Below are positions 33,445 through 45,800 of a DNA stretch of 64,000 nt, piece after piece (position 1 is the first letter of the stretch; each line of letters begins with the position of its first letter). The DNA is taken from the NCBI GenBank assembly GCA_951799425.1, contig OX637394.1, positions 38,457,001-38,521,000 of the forward strand, given 5' to 3'. Under the pieces are notes generated by a model, which was not told the origin of the DNA, ran no database searches, and worked only from the letters and a program-made list of their open reading frames with translations. The position numbers and the translations under genes were made by a program. The stretch comes from Ilex aquifolium. Taxonomy: Eukaryota > Streptophyta > Magnoliopsida > Aquifoliales > Aquifoliaceae.

Positions 33445-34522
33445 CTACATTTTCTTTGCCATGATTTCTATCTGGAGGTGCTTAAAATATTCAGCTTGAA
33501 TCGGAGGCATGACACTCGTATCTATCAACATTATTTTCTGTTCCTCCTTCATTTGCTCGAGTTGGACCTTCTCTTGTTCAATAGTCACCTTCTCTTGTTC
33601 AACAGCCACCTTCTCTTGTTCAACAGCAACCATTTTTTCCATGTAAGTGACTTTCTTCTCCGCCATCTTCTTTTTCTCCTCCTTCATTTCTTCAAACAAT
33701 TTCACTAAATATGTTGAACTTGAATTATCGCCTTCAGAGAATTTGCTCTTTGACTTTCTTGCTCGCTCTTTCGCAGTCTTCCTTCCAGTTGGCCTCTCCA
33801 AGCCCCCACTGTCGTCTCCTATGTTTACCGATTCTGGTGTTGAAGGATTAAAGCTGCTAGAAGTTGCACCACTTTTTGTTTTTTGTTTCTTGGACTGAGA
33901 ATCCTCCATCCATTTTGGGTGATACCGTAACTCATTCCAACAATGTTCAAATGGAAAAGAGGATTTATGAAGTTCCTTGTACACTTTCTTTGCATCACGG
34001 ACTTGAAAATTGTACAATAATGCTATTTATCATAAAAGAAAATTGTACAATAATATTATGTATCATAATACTATTTTCACACTTGTAATTAAAATACACT
34101 CATACCTTGTCTTTCTCAGTCAGACCACTTTGATTCAACCTTTCAATTTGGTCAAAGCAGCCACAAAATTTATTGGTGGCTAGTTGAATTGTCGACCAAC
34201 GATTCATCAAAGAAACTTGATTGCGAACCCAATCTGACTGGAGTTTGTATTCGTTGAAGTACTCCCAAACCCTTTGCCAATACCTTTTAGATTTTTGCTC
34301 ATTCCCATGCACCGCATCCACGCTAATATTAAGCCAACCCGAGATTAAAACTAAGTCTTCCTCAATTGAAAAGTTGCCGCCTCGAACCTTTTTGGGGGTG
34401 GATTCTATTTGAGGTGATATTGGTGAAGAATGACTTATTTGGTCTACTGATTGAGTGTTAAACTCATTTACGTTTGTTCCGTCATTCAAGAGATTGGTGA
34501 AGTAATATCCATGTTCATCCAT
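33445..34522 (-). pseudogene. Harbinger Myb/SANT-like second ORF
   Basis: Exon 1, 34106-34522, starts MDEHGYYFTNLLNDGTNVNE and has the SANT/trihelix-like part NFSIEEDLVLISGWLNISVD, KRYWQRVWEYFNEY, NRWSTIQLATNKFCG. Exon 2, 33445-34002, reads VRDAKKVYKELHKSSFPFEH, CWNELRYHPKW, a linker with RKTAKERARKSKS, a Glu/Lys coiled coil with VEQEKV repeats, and ends EYFKHLQIEIMAKKM. This is the partner protein of PIF/Harbinger transposase, often mislabelled glutathione S-transferase T3-like in plant databases. At the exon 2 acceptor the expected CAG/G now reads CAAG (34003 is A on the minus strand), so the only AG is one base late and would shift the frame. Upstream ATG at 34636 is in frame but the shorter start suits the family. 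Confidence 0.85.
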
Positions 34523-34636
34523 CAGAAAACCTACATTGTTGATGATAAAAATGCTTTCTAAGAAGGGCTTGGATTGGAAGAAGATGCTAATCATAATAAA
34601 TTGAGAGCAAACTGAAGAAGGACATCGTTTGTCCAA

Positions 34637-36540
34637 TTCTTATAGCACATATAAAAATAGAGATGCTGCAAGTCCTATGTCTTCAATAATATTAAAGAGA
34701 GTAGAAGAACAAAAACGTCCATCTTAGTCTCTAATTTGATGGTTGTACATGCCAAAATATCTGATACATTCCCTTGCACAAGGAGAAATAAGAACATCAA
34801 AAGCATGCATAAAGCAGGAGTCTCACAGAATCCTTCCTCTTCGACACTTCAAACTAGGAAGTCCTACAACTCAACTAATTATGCATCAGAAATTCTAATT
34901 GATCATAACAACTACATTCTACTGAGACGAGCAAATAATCAATCAACCACCAATTCTGAAATCCACACTAAATTCATTCTCTAAATTCTTCTAAACTTGG
35001 CCAGAGAAAAGAACTGAAGAGTGGACAGCCAAAGCTTCTCACAGGCACAGAATGTATACCATAAAAAATCAGAGTTCTATGAAATAAACAAATAAATTTA
35101 TGCAATCAACAACTGTTTGTTTACATTAAATTCTATCCAAAACAACAACCGTCAGTGGTGGTCTCGCTGCTGCCGGCGACAGAGCCCAAACATTTGCAAG
35201 TATGAAAAAAAAAAGCCTACATTGCTCTAACATTCACCATCATCAACACAATCAATGTAAACAATCTCATACCAAAGAAAGATATTAAACCTATAGCAAA
35301 TCCAGTGAATGAACTTGTAATCAATTTAGACACACAAACAAAGAGTCAAACACTATCAAAATAAATATGATAGGTAATCAAAATTCATAGTGCACTGTTC
35401 GTGAGATAAACAAAAAAATGAAATGCGAACTGGAGTAACTTCACTGAACTAAAGATTCCCCAAGTTCCCAGCTAAAACAGAAATATTGTAATTATCATAT
35501 TTTGACTAACTGCAAAGCATCAAATTGAAAGTGTATTTTCTCCCAGTTGAAAGCGATAAAGAAGATGAGAACAACAAATCCTATGATCAGATAGTTCTGC
35601 ATTTCAATGTACATATTTAGTTACAAACCATGGTACCATGGTAGACATGACTACTTTTTCTTCAACTTGGTGTGACCTACAACATGTAATCATGTCTTGA
35701 TTACATCAGGGTAGAACGTTTTTTATTGTTCAATCCCTACTATTTCCAATTTCCATACAAAAAAGATTTGTCCAATTCACTCAATTTCATTCAATTCTCA
35801 TCCAATTTTTCAGAAACGTACAAAATATACTTACCGGCAGGCATAATCTCATACAATTTCAAACCAATTCCATGTTGTTGAAGAAATTCAAAGAACTCAG
35901 CGAAGAAATTGAAGAAACTAGATGCAAATTATCCAAATTGAAGGACTTGCAGGCAGTGTGCTGCTTCGAGGTGTGTGGTGGTCTTGATGAATTGGGGGTT
36001 ATGGGGAGGAATCCATCGAAAGTTTCAAAGTGGTGGCGGCTTCAAGGGTTGGGTGCGCTGGTTCGAGATTTATAATGGTCATGATGAGGGTTTATGAATG
36101 GACTGTGATTTTGAAATGTGGCGGTGGTTTTGGGACTACACTAGGTTGTGGTGGAGGTTTATGGGTGGCTCGAATATACAAGAGCAGTGGTGATGGTAGG
36201 TAGGTTTAGGGCTCAAGTGCTTCAAGATGGGGTGGCGGCGAGGCCGTGGGTGGTGTTTTTGGGTGGTGCATATCACCGACAGTGGGCCATTGGGTCGGTT
36301 GTAAGCTGTGGTGGGTCTTAATCAGAAACAAAAAAGAAAAAGAAGCAAACAGGAGGAGAAGAGAGAACGGAATAAAAGGGCTTACCTTGAAGTTGTCGGA
36401 GCTGCGACGGCGGCTGTGGTGGTCGGTGACGGTGAACACAGTGAATGGAGAGGTGATAGTGAGGGAGGTAGAGGAGTGACTGATGGGGAGGTGAGAGTGA
36501 GAGACCGGTGATCGGCTGTGTTGTGTTTGTTGGTTTGGCT
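34637..36540. other. Non-coding middle and right part of the Harbinger element
   Basis: Upstream of the Myb/SANT ORF; AT-rich to about 35870, then G/T-rich. Open frames here (for example 35872-36075 plus) have no family resemblance and lie in low-complexity sequence. Presumably holds the promoter of the minus-strand ORF. Confidence 0.55.
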
Positions 36541-36662
36541 GATGGTGCTGGGTTTTGGTGGTGGCAGTCGGTGATGGTGCTGGGCATTGGTGGTGGCAGT
36601 CGGTGATGGTGATGGTGCTGGGCTTTGGTGGTTGCAGTCGGTGATGGTGCTGGGTTTTGGTG
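36541..36662. repeat. 32-bp tandem array near the right Harbinger end
   Basis: About four copies of a unit containing GATGGTGCTGGGTTTTGGTG and GTGGCAGTCGGT, with one copy extended by GATGGT. It creates false open frames on both strands. Confidence 0.85.
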
Positions 36663-36989
36663 GCTGGCGGTGTCGCTGGATCTGGAGAAGAAGTTGGCCA
36701 GGGATTTTGGAGGGAGAAAGATTTGCTGAGAGAGAAGATGGCTAGCTACAATTGCTGAGGGAGAAAGGGGGGAGGCAGAATGGCGAGCGAAGTGGCGAGC
36801 CGGTTGGAGCCAATTTTTTTGGATTGGCTCAGCAAAATAGCTAAAAAGTGTTATTTGTTGAGCCCATTGGAGATGCTCTAAACTATGCATTTTTAATATC
36901 TATAATTGGGATGACCAAAAAAATATATGGAATTGGGGTATTTTAAAATTAATAATCATAATTAAAGATGAAATATGAGAATCATGATA

Positions 36990-37465
36990 ATTGAGTAGAT
37001 AGTGTAAAAATAATATCTGTAATTGGAAATATAGTGAGAGAAAAGTAATAATCCATGGGGCAGTATGACACATAAAAAATAATTAAGATGGTCAAAATGT
37101 AATTTATGTATACAAAGTTTCTGGATTGCCTTTCCAATTTGGTTTCTAAAGTTGATCCAAAGAGATGATCAATACTCGAGAAATTCGTTTGCTTATGTTG
37201 AATCGAATCCATGACAAATTTTGAATCTCCTTCTAAAATCAGATTCATGAGGTTCAAATCATTTGCAAGCTTCATTCCAATTGACACCGCCATTGCTTCC
37301 ACAGTTCAACTTTTAATGTTCCTTCAATTCGTTGGCAAAACCCCGCAACAAATCTCCCTTGGTGGTCTCGTAAAACAACCCCTATAACCCGAACACCACG
37401 TTGGGGTATAGATGTGGCTCCATCAAAATTTATCTTGAGCATCCCAACAGGTGGAGAAGAGCAGG
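36990..37465 (-). pseudogene. RNase H-like (RVT_3) fragment, frameshifted
   Basis: The minus strand reads GMLKINFDGAT, GVVLRDHQGRFVAGFCQR in one frame and, after a shift near 37300, EAMAVSIGMKLANDLNLMNL, ILEGDSKFVMDSIQHKQ in another. NFDGA and EGDS carry the catalytic Asp residues of the RNase H domain found at the end of plant LINE (non-LTR) polyproteins and in stand-alone RVT_3 genes. There is no reverse transcriptase beside it. It lies between the Harbinger element and a Tourist-like element. Most likely a LINE remnant. Confidence 0.75.
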
Positions 37466-37520
37466 GCATTGAGGATCTCATAGCTGGGAAGGATTGAACA
37501 GGGGAGTTTTTAACGTATAA

Positions 37521-38596
37521 GAGCATCTTCACTAGAGTAAAAGAGAGTAAAGATGATCTTTAAAACTTTAAAAGGTAGTGAAATCTCATTAAAAATTTGA
37601 GTTAATTGCACCGGGGGTTCTCAAAGTATGGGGTTTATCTTATTTTGGTCCCCTAATATTTCAATTGCATCATTTTGGTCCCCTAATATTTCAATTGCAT
37701 CATTTTGATCCCAAAAGTATTGAATATGTTTCTATATGGTCCTTCAAGCAGACAGCGTCCAGATTATTAACGATTTTTTATCATAAACTTGTAATGTAAT
37801 ACTTAAATATGGACAAAAAATAATTTTGATAATTATTAAACAAAATTTGAGTAGCTCTTGACAAAAAAAAAGTGTAATATGAGTAGTTTTTGATCAAAAT
37901 TTGGATAGTTCATGATCAAAACTGTGTAATTTAGATAGCTATTTAACCAAAATTTGAGTAAAATTTTGGTCAAAAGTTATCCAAATTATTTGTTTGTTCA
38001 TATTTAAGTATCACGTGGCAAGTTTATAATAAAAAATCGTTAGTAATTGTCTGCTTGAGGGACCAGATAAAAATATATTAATACTTCAGAGACCAAAATA
38101 AGACAAATCTCATACTTTGGGAACCACCAATGTAATTAACACTAAAGATTTTGGTAAGAATTTGAGACTCCCTTAATTTGAGTAAAAAAATGAGTCTCTT
38201 GATTTAGTATAAATTTGAGTCAAAGGTTGGAGGAAGTTTTTTAGGCTTTTTTATTTAAATTTAAATTTGAGTCTAAATTTGAGTGGTTCAATTTTTTACT
38301 CAAATTTAAGTCTAAATTTGAATAAAAAACTTGATTTGATATAAATGACTCCAATGGACAAACTCAAATTTAAAAAAGGAGAAATCCAAATTTAAACGAG
38401 AATAAACTCAAATTTAAAAAAGAATAAAAATGACATTTGGATCTTTAAAAGATGGTGAAATCTCACCATTAAAGATTTGGGTAAAAAAAAAAGTCTCCCT
38501 TGATTTGGTATAAGTTTGAGTCAAATGTTAGAGCAAATTTTTTAGACTTTTTTATTCAAATTTAAATTTGAATCTAAATTTGAGTTAGAGATACTC
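37521..38596. mobile_element. Tourist/Harbinger-like non-autonomous element with nested insertion
   Basis: Left end GAGCATCTTCACTAGAG follows TAA (37518-37520); right end GAGATACTC is followed by TAA (38597-38599), giving a 3-bp TAA duplication and rough inverted ends. The body is rich in words such as CTCAAATTTAAA, AAATTTGAGTC and TTGATTTGGTATAA, and has a partial internal duplication (38143-38310 against 38450-38583). A related fragment without clear ends lies at 55930-56260. No coding sequence. The segment 37602-38139 is a later insertion. Confidence 0.75.
37602..38139. mobile_element. Long-TIR MITE-like element nested in the Tourist-like element
   Basis: Left end TTAATTGCACCGGGGGTTCTC, right end inverted TTAATTACATTGGTGGTTCC, continuing as AAAGTATG..TTTATCTTATTTTGGTC on both sides over about 50 bp. 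The flanks ATTAAAAATT and ACTAAAGATT may be an imperfect 9-10 bp duplication, as in Mutator-like elements. A 31-bp unit (CATTTTGGTCCCCTAATATT onward) is tandemly duplicated near 37670. Interrupts sequence that is continuous in the related copy at 56085. Confidence 0.75.
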
Positions 38597-38767
38597 TAAG
38601 ATGAAGTTAGAATGTTAAAAACTATAATAAATTGAATAAGGGGAATACAAAAATTTGTTCGTTGGTTTAGAAGCAAAAGGAAAAAGGAAGATAAGTAGAA
38701 GAAATAAATTTTCAACAAGATCAATTTGTGAATGGTGATTGATTAATACATAACAACAATAAATTGT

Positions 38768-38923
38768 ACCACCAAGCGGTTGGTCCGGTAGGTAAGAACT
38801 CAGATTTTTTCGATCAATACTTGAGTTCGACTCTCCATAATTACAGCAACTTAATGAGACTAAACTTACTATTCAACGTCCAAAGCACTGGTGAGACATT
38901 AATTTTGGCCCAAAAAAAAAGAA
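38768..38923 (+). mobile_element. tRNA-related SINE with 16-bp target duplication
   Basis: A 156-bp insertion flanked by the perfect direct repeat AACAACAATAAATTGT (38752-38767 and 38924-38939). The start, CCACCAAGCGGTTGGTCCGG, resembles a tRNA 5' half with an A-box, and GAGTTCGACTCTCC resembles a B-box, the internal Pol III promoter. It ends in an A-rich tail (CAAAAAAAAAGAAA). These are SINE features. Confidence 0.85.
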
Positions 38924-38939
38924 AACAACAATAAATTGT

Positions 38940-39874
38940 TTGTTGATCTGTCTCTTGGCCGACGAAGTTTCAATGTGATCTTCCCAATTGTTGTGTAAAG
39001 AATCATGCAATCTGCCCAAGGAAGCATAGCATTTTCTTTTTTTATGGTAAGGGCGCTTAGCAACGAGACCCACCATGTCACCCAACAGTGCAATCAAAGG
39101 ACTACCATATATATTATACTCGGTAGGATGACCACCACAACAATGAGTTTGAACACAGTATATCATGGCCATGGGGCTAAAAGAGGCAAGTAGTGAACAA
39201 CATTAACCCCGTTTTGAAGGGATTGATTCCCAAACTCGAATCCACAATGTATCACTCGGGTTGGAGGGGTCCATTTTAATTCATATCTCTCTTTCTTTCG
39301 TTTTCGGCTAAGGACATTTTAATCCATCTTCAAATATATCTCCTTAATGCAGCAGGTACCTACTTCCTAGTAACTGCCTCAATGTGGGCAAAGTAAAATC
39401 ACAAACAAGGTTAATATAAGTCAAAGAACACACTATATGCGCTAGATGAAAACTTGAAAATAAGAACCATAAATATAGCACATCTGCTCAGGTAGCACAC
39501 AGCAAAACTGATACCAAATAATGCATAGCTTTTACATGAATGAGAAAATAAGAATCTTTAGTTTATGGTAGGAAAAAGTTTGAAAACAACACGGGGCCAT
39601 CGGCGACTTCAACTTGAGAGATCAGTCCTTCAAGCAGATGCCCCAGTTATGCCTCTTTCGGTGAAATAGAATTAGCACCAACAAAAAATTAGCAGCAGGA
39701 TCACTAAATGGATTAATGACAAGTTGCTCACTCTTTTAATCTTCCTCTTCAAAATCTTTCTTCCTCCTCCTAAATTTCCTTCCGTTTGATCCTATGGGAA
39801 TTATTACTGTATTTTCTCTAAGCAGGATATGAAGGGGCTATTTCGAAGGCATCAATTTAGAGGTGCAGTTGTTG
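38940..39874. other. Gene-free stretch downstream of REXO4
   Basis: No supported open frame. The part next to the REXO4 stop at 39875 should contain its 3' UTR. Nothing else recognised. Confidence 0.5.
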
Positions 39875-42800
39875 CTAAGATGTGTTTGCAGCATGGTTTA
39901 TATTTAAACCTTCTTCCGGTTTCTTTTTCTGTTTGCGTTTCTTCTGCTTCTGCTTAAGCCTTACAAAATCTTTGATACTCCTCTCCCATTCTTTCTTGTT
40001 TTTCTGATAAAGCAGCATTGCCGCCCGGGCATCTTCTATCTGAGACAACAGAGACACTCGTAAGATATCCTAACCACAAAGTGAACTTCAAAACGACCCC
40101 AAACATACAAAAAACAAAGAAAAAGGTACTCATTAAAAGAATACTGTTAGGATTTGAATCGCTTTAAACCCACAGACAAACACACACAATCGAAGAACAA
40201 ACCAAGAACATAAAGCAATAAGAAACAAGAAAGAACAAGACACACAGATTTTACGTGGTTCGGCAATTTGCCTACGTCCACGAAGCTGCAGGGATTTTAC
40301 TATTGAGAGAGAGGATTACAATGACGGCTGTACAATGCACTAATAAACCCTAATCACCAAGGAGCAATATTTATATGTCCTGCGCACAGGCCCAAGCCCA
40401 ATAGAAAATTTTTCCCAGGGGCGTTAATCCTTCGCTCCATGGACTAAGCCTCATTAAATTTCCCATTAAGATCCACGCAACATTATTCGGGTCGGGTCAG
40501 CACACAAAACTAGACTCCACAAAGAAAACCCAACATAGACAGGATGAGGCAGACAAATAACAGAGAAGAAAAGGAAGCAGCAGTTGCGCCACAAAGAAGC
40601 CCAACATTTTACTTCTTTAAGTAATTAGAGATCCTATGAGTTGCTTTATTAGTAAAAGAGATCATGAAAGTTCCCATGGCAGACATGCATAGGAATCAAC
40701 ATCATCTCCTTTTAACTTTTTTTTCGGTAAGTATCTCCTCTAACTTAATTGTTGGGAAGGGCGTAAGACACCAACGTTTGGAGACCGAATATTAATATTC
40801 TTCTTCAGCAACAGACATCTTACTCTGTCGAGGTACAGAAAATCAAAGTAAAGGAGATTTTGACGTGCCTATTTCCGAAAACGTCATATCCCTAATACAT
40901 GATGCAGAGGTTATATCAAAGACTGAAAGAAGAAAACTACTAATTTACATATAATTATAAAAATATGAACACAATTTCAAAAGTGAAGGAACTAACAGGG
41001 CAGTGCTCCCCACTTTGAATTTTCGCACCAAGAATCTCAGCAGCTAGATGCCTAAGTGCCCTCCTGTGTCCTTCCCTGCTTAATCAACACACATGGTTAC
41101 ATGCCATATAAAAGCTCATATTGGGCATAAATTGCAGCAAATAGCAGTTACAATTAAGCAGAGAGGGTAAAATAGTACTTTAGAAAGGGTTGATACTCTG
41201 AGGTATCTCGTATATCCTTCTTTGGATGACTTAATAGCAATGCCTATATAGAAAAGTCAGTCAAATATTAAGATAACTACGTCAGATCACAATGTTGGGG
41301 AACTATATGCACCAACCTTAAGATCATTGCGTAAGGCATGACCAACGAGAATCTTTCCCTTGATCAATTCTGCCACTTTCTTCTGAACAATGCGGAAATC
41401 CTTTGCTGTAGATAACAACAAACGCATGTGTGAAGCACACTACAACTGCCAAGAGACTTCAAAACATCCTTATAACTTATATTTTTCAACAAATAACCAC
41501 TAATAAATATTATGCAAGATGCCAATGAATTTATGATTTCCACAGCTAACATCTATCAAAACTGTCTGAGTAACAAATCACTTGGATTTGGATGAATTAT
41601 TAATATTAACGTATGTATCAGCCATCATAACATATAAATATTCTTCTAACCACGATTAGTAATCCTACGAATCATTGAGTCAAAAATACATCACTGTTGC
41701 AATTTACACCTGCCCAACAAATTAGTGACCAATAATCCCTTCATTTATTTCTGAAATCTCATTCAGACGAAAGCCAAAAGGCACACTTCTAGTTCTGGGC
41801 ACGTAAATTTTTACCTAAATTATGATAACAATCATATCCCAAGCTCATTAAGACAAAAGAATTAGCACTGTCAAGAGAGAGTGCCATACACCAAATACTG
41901 CCTTCCATGCAATAAAAGCTGTTTTTAAAAGTTGTTTACTTTAACTGCATTATCCAACTTTTTATGCATATAGCTGGTAAATGAGTATTGGTAAACTGGA
42001 GAAGGGAACTTCAAAGATTATAAACACACCTTCCATGCAATAAAAGCTGTTTTTAAAAGTTTACTTTAACTGCATTATCCAACTTTTTACTCATATATCG
42101 ATGCTGGTAAATGAGCATTGGTAGGGCATCAGTAGATAACTGATATGCATAACCACGAAGAAAGGAAGAACTAAAGAAATTCCAAAAGATTATGAAAAAT
42201 CGAAATGTTAAGAAATGAATAGCAGGCACTGGGATTGCAGACCTTGTGTGATGATGAATGCTAGGCATGCATTATCATGAAGGAAGTAAAACCTACGAGA
42301 AGTTCTATGGAAGATTTATCAAAGATCACTTGTGGCATATGAAAAGCACATGAAGCTTGTAAATGCTTGTCGAATTGGAAGGTCGATTCGGAATGTCCAG
42401 AAATCATTAGCTGTCAATGGCAGATAAATGTTATGTTACCAAAGAGCACAGGAAACAATAGTCACTTGGGGGGCAGGGAAGCTATGGGAAGAAAAGGGTA
42501 AAAAAAAAAATGCCATCCACTTTGTATGTTTGCTGAGCCGACTATCAGGCCTTTATAAAAAGGAAGGGAACTTCTCAACGAAGGAGGCGGGAAGCTATCA
42601 CTTGTAAAATGCAAGCTTATCCATGACTTTTTTTTATTGCAAATTCAAATTTGGAAATAATAGAAATATATTTATGTACACATACATACACATATATATA
42701 TATATACACTACAATGGCCACTGGAATAAGAGAGGTCTGCATGCCAAAAATATGGCATGCAATAAAACGTCATTAATAAATACAATATAGCTTTCTCTTA

Positions 42801-45800
42801 AGTAATAAACTGGGTTCATATTCACCATCTCATGTTGGCACAATCGCGTTATAGAGACAATGTTTGCATTCAAACACGAAATAAATATAACTGATATTAA
42901 GTAATAATGAACTACACAAACAAAATACATGATTAAATTTAACAAATAGTTTTGATATATATATTGGTCTTCGGTCGAACAATGCTTTGCACGGCTTGAT
43001 ACAGATGAACTTGTTTTCTTTTCTTTCTTTCCTCTCTTTTTTTTTTTTTTTTTTTGTGTGTGGGAAGGCAATTTTTTTAATTCTGACACAAAATACATAG
43101 AGAACCCAACCTTTCTTCAAGTCGCGAGGTCGAATTCCACTTATCTCTGTACGGAAGTCAACTATCCGCTCTATTGGGCGAACATGCTCATCACATATAA
43201 CATTGCCCCATTTATTTACCTGCCATAAACTGAGTTGTATATAAAGAAGCCCCACCACTGATAACACAACACAACTAAAATTTGAGCTATAAGTTCAATA
43301 CAAGCTTGAAAAGCACCAAATATTAGTCGCTTCACAAAAAATAACATGTGACACTTACAACATTAATCTTTATGAAACTCCCTGATTGGCTTACCCTTCA
43401 AATAGGGGCAAGACTATTGCGTAGCTCTTGGAAAACTAGGGAAAATACTTCACATCAAAATAGAATCAATGAACAGTTTCTTTCCAATTGGTTGCAAATA
43501 TTCATTTCCATTATCCAACAACTAGCCAACCGTATCCATATGAAATAATCAGGGTCTGTTTCTCACCTTATGGAAGAGATGGTATATGGAAATAGAAGTG
43601 ATTTAAAACCCGGCCCGACGGGTTAACCCGGTGAACCGGTACCTAAATCGAACTGGTTCATCTATTGGATCGTTTATGCACCAAAATCGGAGTAAACTTG
43701 GCGACCCGGGAAAAAGTAGGTAAAAATCATCAAACCAGACGAGCTCACTCAAACCGCCCCGATTTTTTTATTTAGTATAAAAGCTGAATTTTGGGGCCCT
43801 TTTGGGCATTTTTGCCTTGCTGCCCTAATCGTTTCATTCACCGTTGGGGAGCCCCCTTCTTCGCGAACAGCTCCTCTCTCTCTCTCTGAGTCTCCTCAGT
43901 CTCTACCTCTGGTCTCTACAGTATTGTGCATTGCGAGCACTAAGAACTGTTGGGTTGCATTTTTTTTTTTCGTGGGTTGGAATTTGGAGGGGATGATCTA
44001 ATTTTGGTTTCGGTCTCTCTACTCTATCTAATAGTAACATGTATACTTTGTGGGTTAAAATATTGTTGTGATGTTATTGATACTAGAAATTTTTAGGCTT
44101 GAAATTGATTTTTAAATATATGGTGGTTTTTTATGTTGTGAAATGAGATGATTTAATTGCTTGTGGGTTTTTTGTTTTGGATGCTCATATTAGTTTTGAG
44201 TTTGAACTTTGAAGAGTGCAAATTACATGGATTATGCTTGGATTGAATGACTGATGCATAGTAGGAGACTTGGACTTGGAGTCTTGAAGTTAAATAGAGG
44301 TATTTTTTTGTTACTTACCTTTAGATTTACAAATTATATTAGAAATTAAATGCATTTGATACATATTTGATGATTTTTCTCTACTTAACTTTACATGTTT
44401 ATTGTTTTTATCATAATTATTGTGATTTTTCGCCTATTTATTATTGTTTATAATTATTATTTATTTTTTTATTATATGATCAGTTCGACCAGTGACACAA
44501 CGGTTGAACCAGTGACCCATTGATCCAGTCCCTCTGCCAGGTTGATGTCTAGGCCGGATTTTAAAACTATGGGAAATAGTGCTTTGAAAAGGGAAAAACA
44601 CCAAAAATGATTAGAGAAGTAGGATCACAATCGATGGATGGGTAAATCAATATAATGTCACAAACGTACATCCATGGGTAATGAATCTTTAGATTGATAA
44701 TGCTGGCCGTCTCCTTCACAGCCAAGCCTTTACCGAGCTCCTAGGAGAAAGCAATACGAAAAAGCCTTGGAGCTGCTTTGATGGCTTGAAAAGGAGGTGA
44801 AAGCAATACGAGAAGGCCTTGGAGATGCTCTAATGGCTTGACAAAAGGAAGGTCTCAAAACCTAAGAAATCACATGATTAGATTAATTTTTGTAGTTCCA
44901 ACTTCTTGGAAAAGTGGTATAAAATGGGTTCTCACTGCATCACGCCGCCATAGTAAAATCAGCAAATTGAAGACAAAACAAGATCTTACACCTAAATTAA
45001 CCTTTTCCAATAAACACCTATTAGAATCTAGAATGAGTCTTAAGTAATATGGGAATATCATTTCTGCAGTCCAGATGAAATATTCGATCATCCAATATAC
45101 TTGGTTGGTACTTTTTACCTGACTTAACACTAACCTTGAAAAGTCCAGTTGGTGCTGTTGTTGCCCTCACTTATCACGACTCTTCCCTATTCATTATCTC
45201 CATTGAATTAATCACCCTTCCACCATTTAACTGATGGTGCAATTCTATATTGAGGACAACCACTCTCCAGTAAACAGCATGAAGCCTTGACAACTTCAAA
45301 TTATAGGTCATTATACCGAGTTCCCAACCCTTATGGTGATGTAATGCAACAAATGGACAGAAAGATGAACATAGAAGCAAAGGTTGGAAAAAAATCAATA
45401 CCAGAGTAACTCGTCCAAGAGCGCTTCTGTTTCCTAGAGAACTGACGCCTACCATTTCACAATCCATAGCTAATGCATCTGTCAGACTGTCAACAAGTTG
45501 ATGAGTTGAATAGCAATGCAACACCAAATGAAATCAATTACAACTACAAATCTATACAACACTAATAATTCCTTGATGTGGCAAAAAAAAAAAAAAAAGG
45601 AATGCTCAATAACAAAAAGGTCCAAGTCGGAATGGATGTTTAAAAATCCCCAAGTTTTCATTTTTCTTTGCATATTATTCCTTACCAATCAAAATAAGTA
45701 TTGAGGTTTTGATCATTACCATCCCAGCTTAGGAATCAGCTGTCCAAGTACAAATGGTAATTCTTTTGTTTTCTACTTCTCTATTTCGTTTGGAGATTTA

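Larger units (their letters stand above)
31448..36878 (+). mobile_element. PIF/Harbinger DNA transposon, full length but inactive
   Basis: Ends are GAGCATCTCCAACC on the left and, inverted, GGAGATGCTC on the right (ATTGGAGATGCTC). The 3-bp target duplication TAA lies at 31445-31447 and 36879-36881, diagnostic for PIF/Harbinger. At 5.4 kb it holds the two genes of the superfamily in their usual convergent layout: a DDE transposase on plus (31839-33101) and a Myb/SANT ORF on minus (33445-34522). The right 2.3 kb is non-coding and includes a 32-bp tandem array at 36541-36662. Both genes are broken by stops or a lost splice site. Confidence 0.95.

Noticed and set aside
36206..36890. Minus-strand 190-aa Pro/His/Ser-rich frame and plus-strand partners
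   Set aside because: It runs through the 32-bp tandem array and the right end of the Harbinger element; composition is explained by the repeat.
38768..38923. A genuine tRNA gene
   Set aside because: Only A/B-box-like segments are present; no cloverleaf can be formed and the 16-bp flanking duplication with A-rich tail fits a SINE.
40145..40606. Solo LTR with confirmed target duplication
   Set aside because: LTR-type ends are visible, but the flanks AATAC and TAGAC or TTTTA do not match, so the duplication claim was dropped and only an LTR-like call kept.
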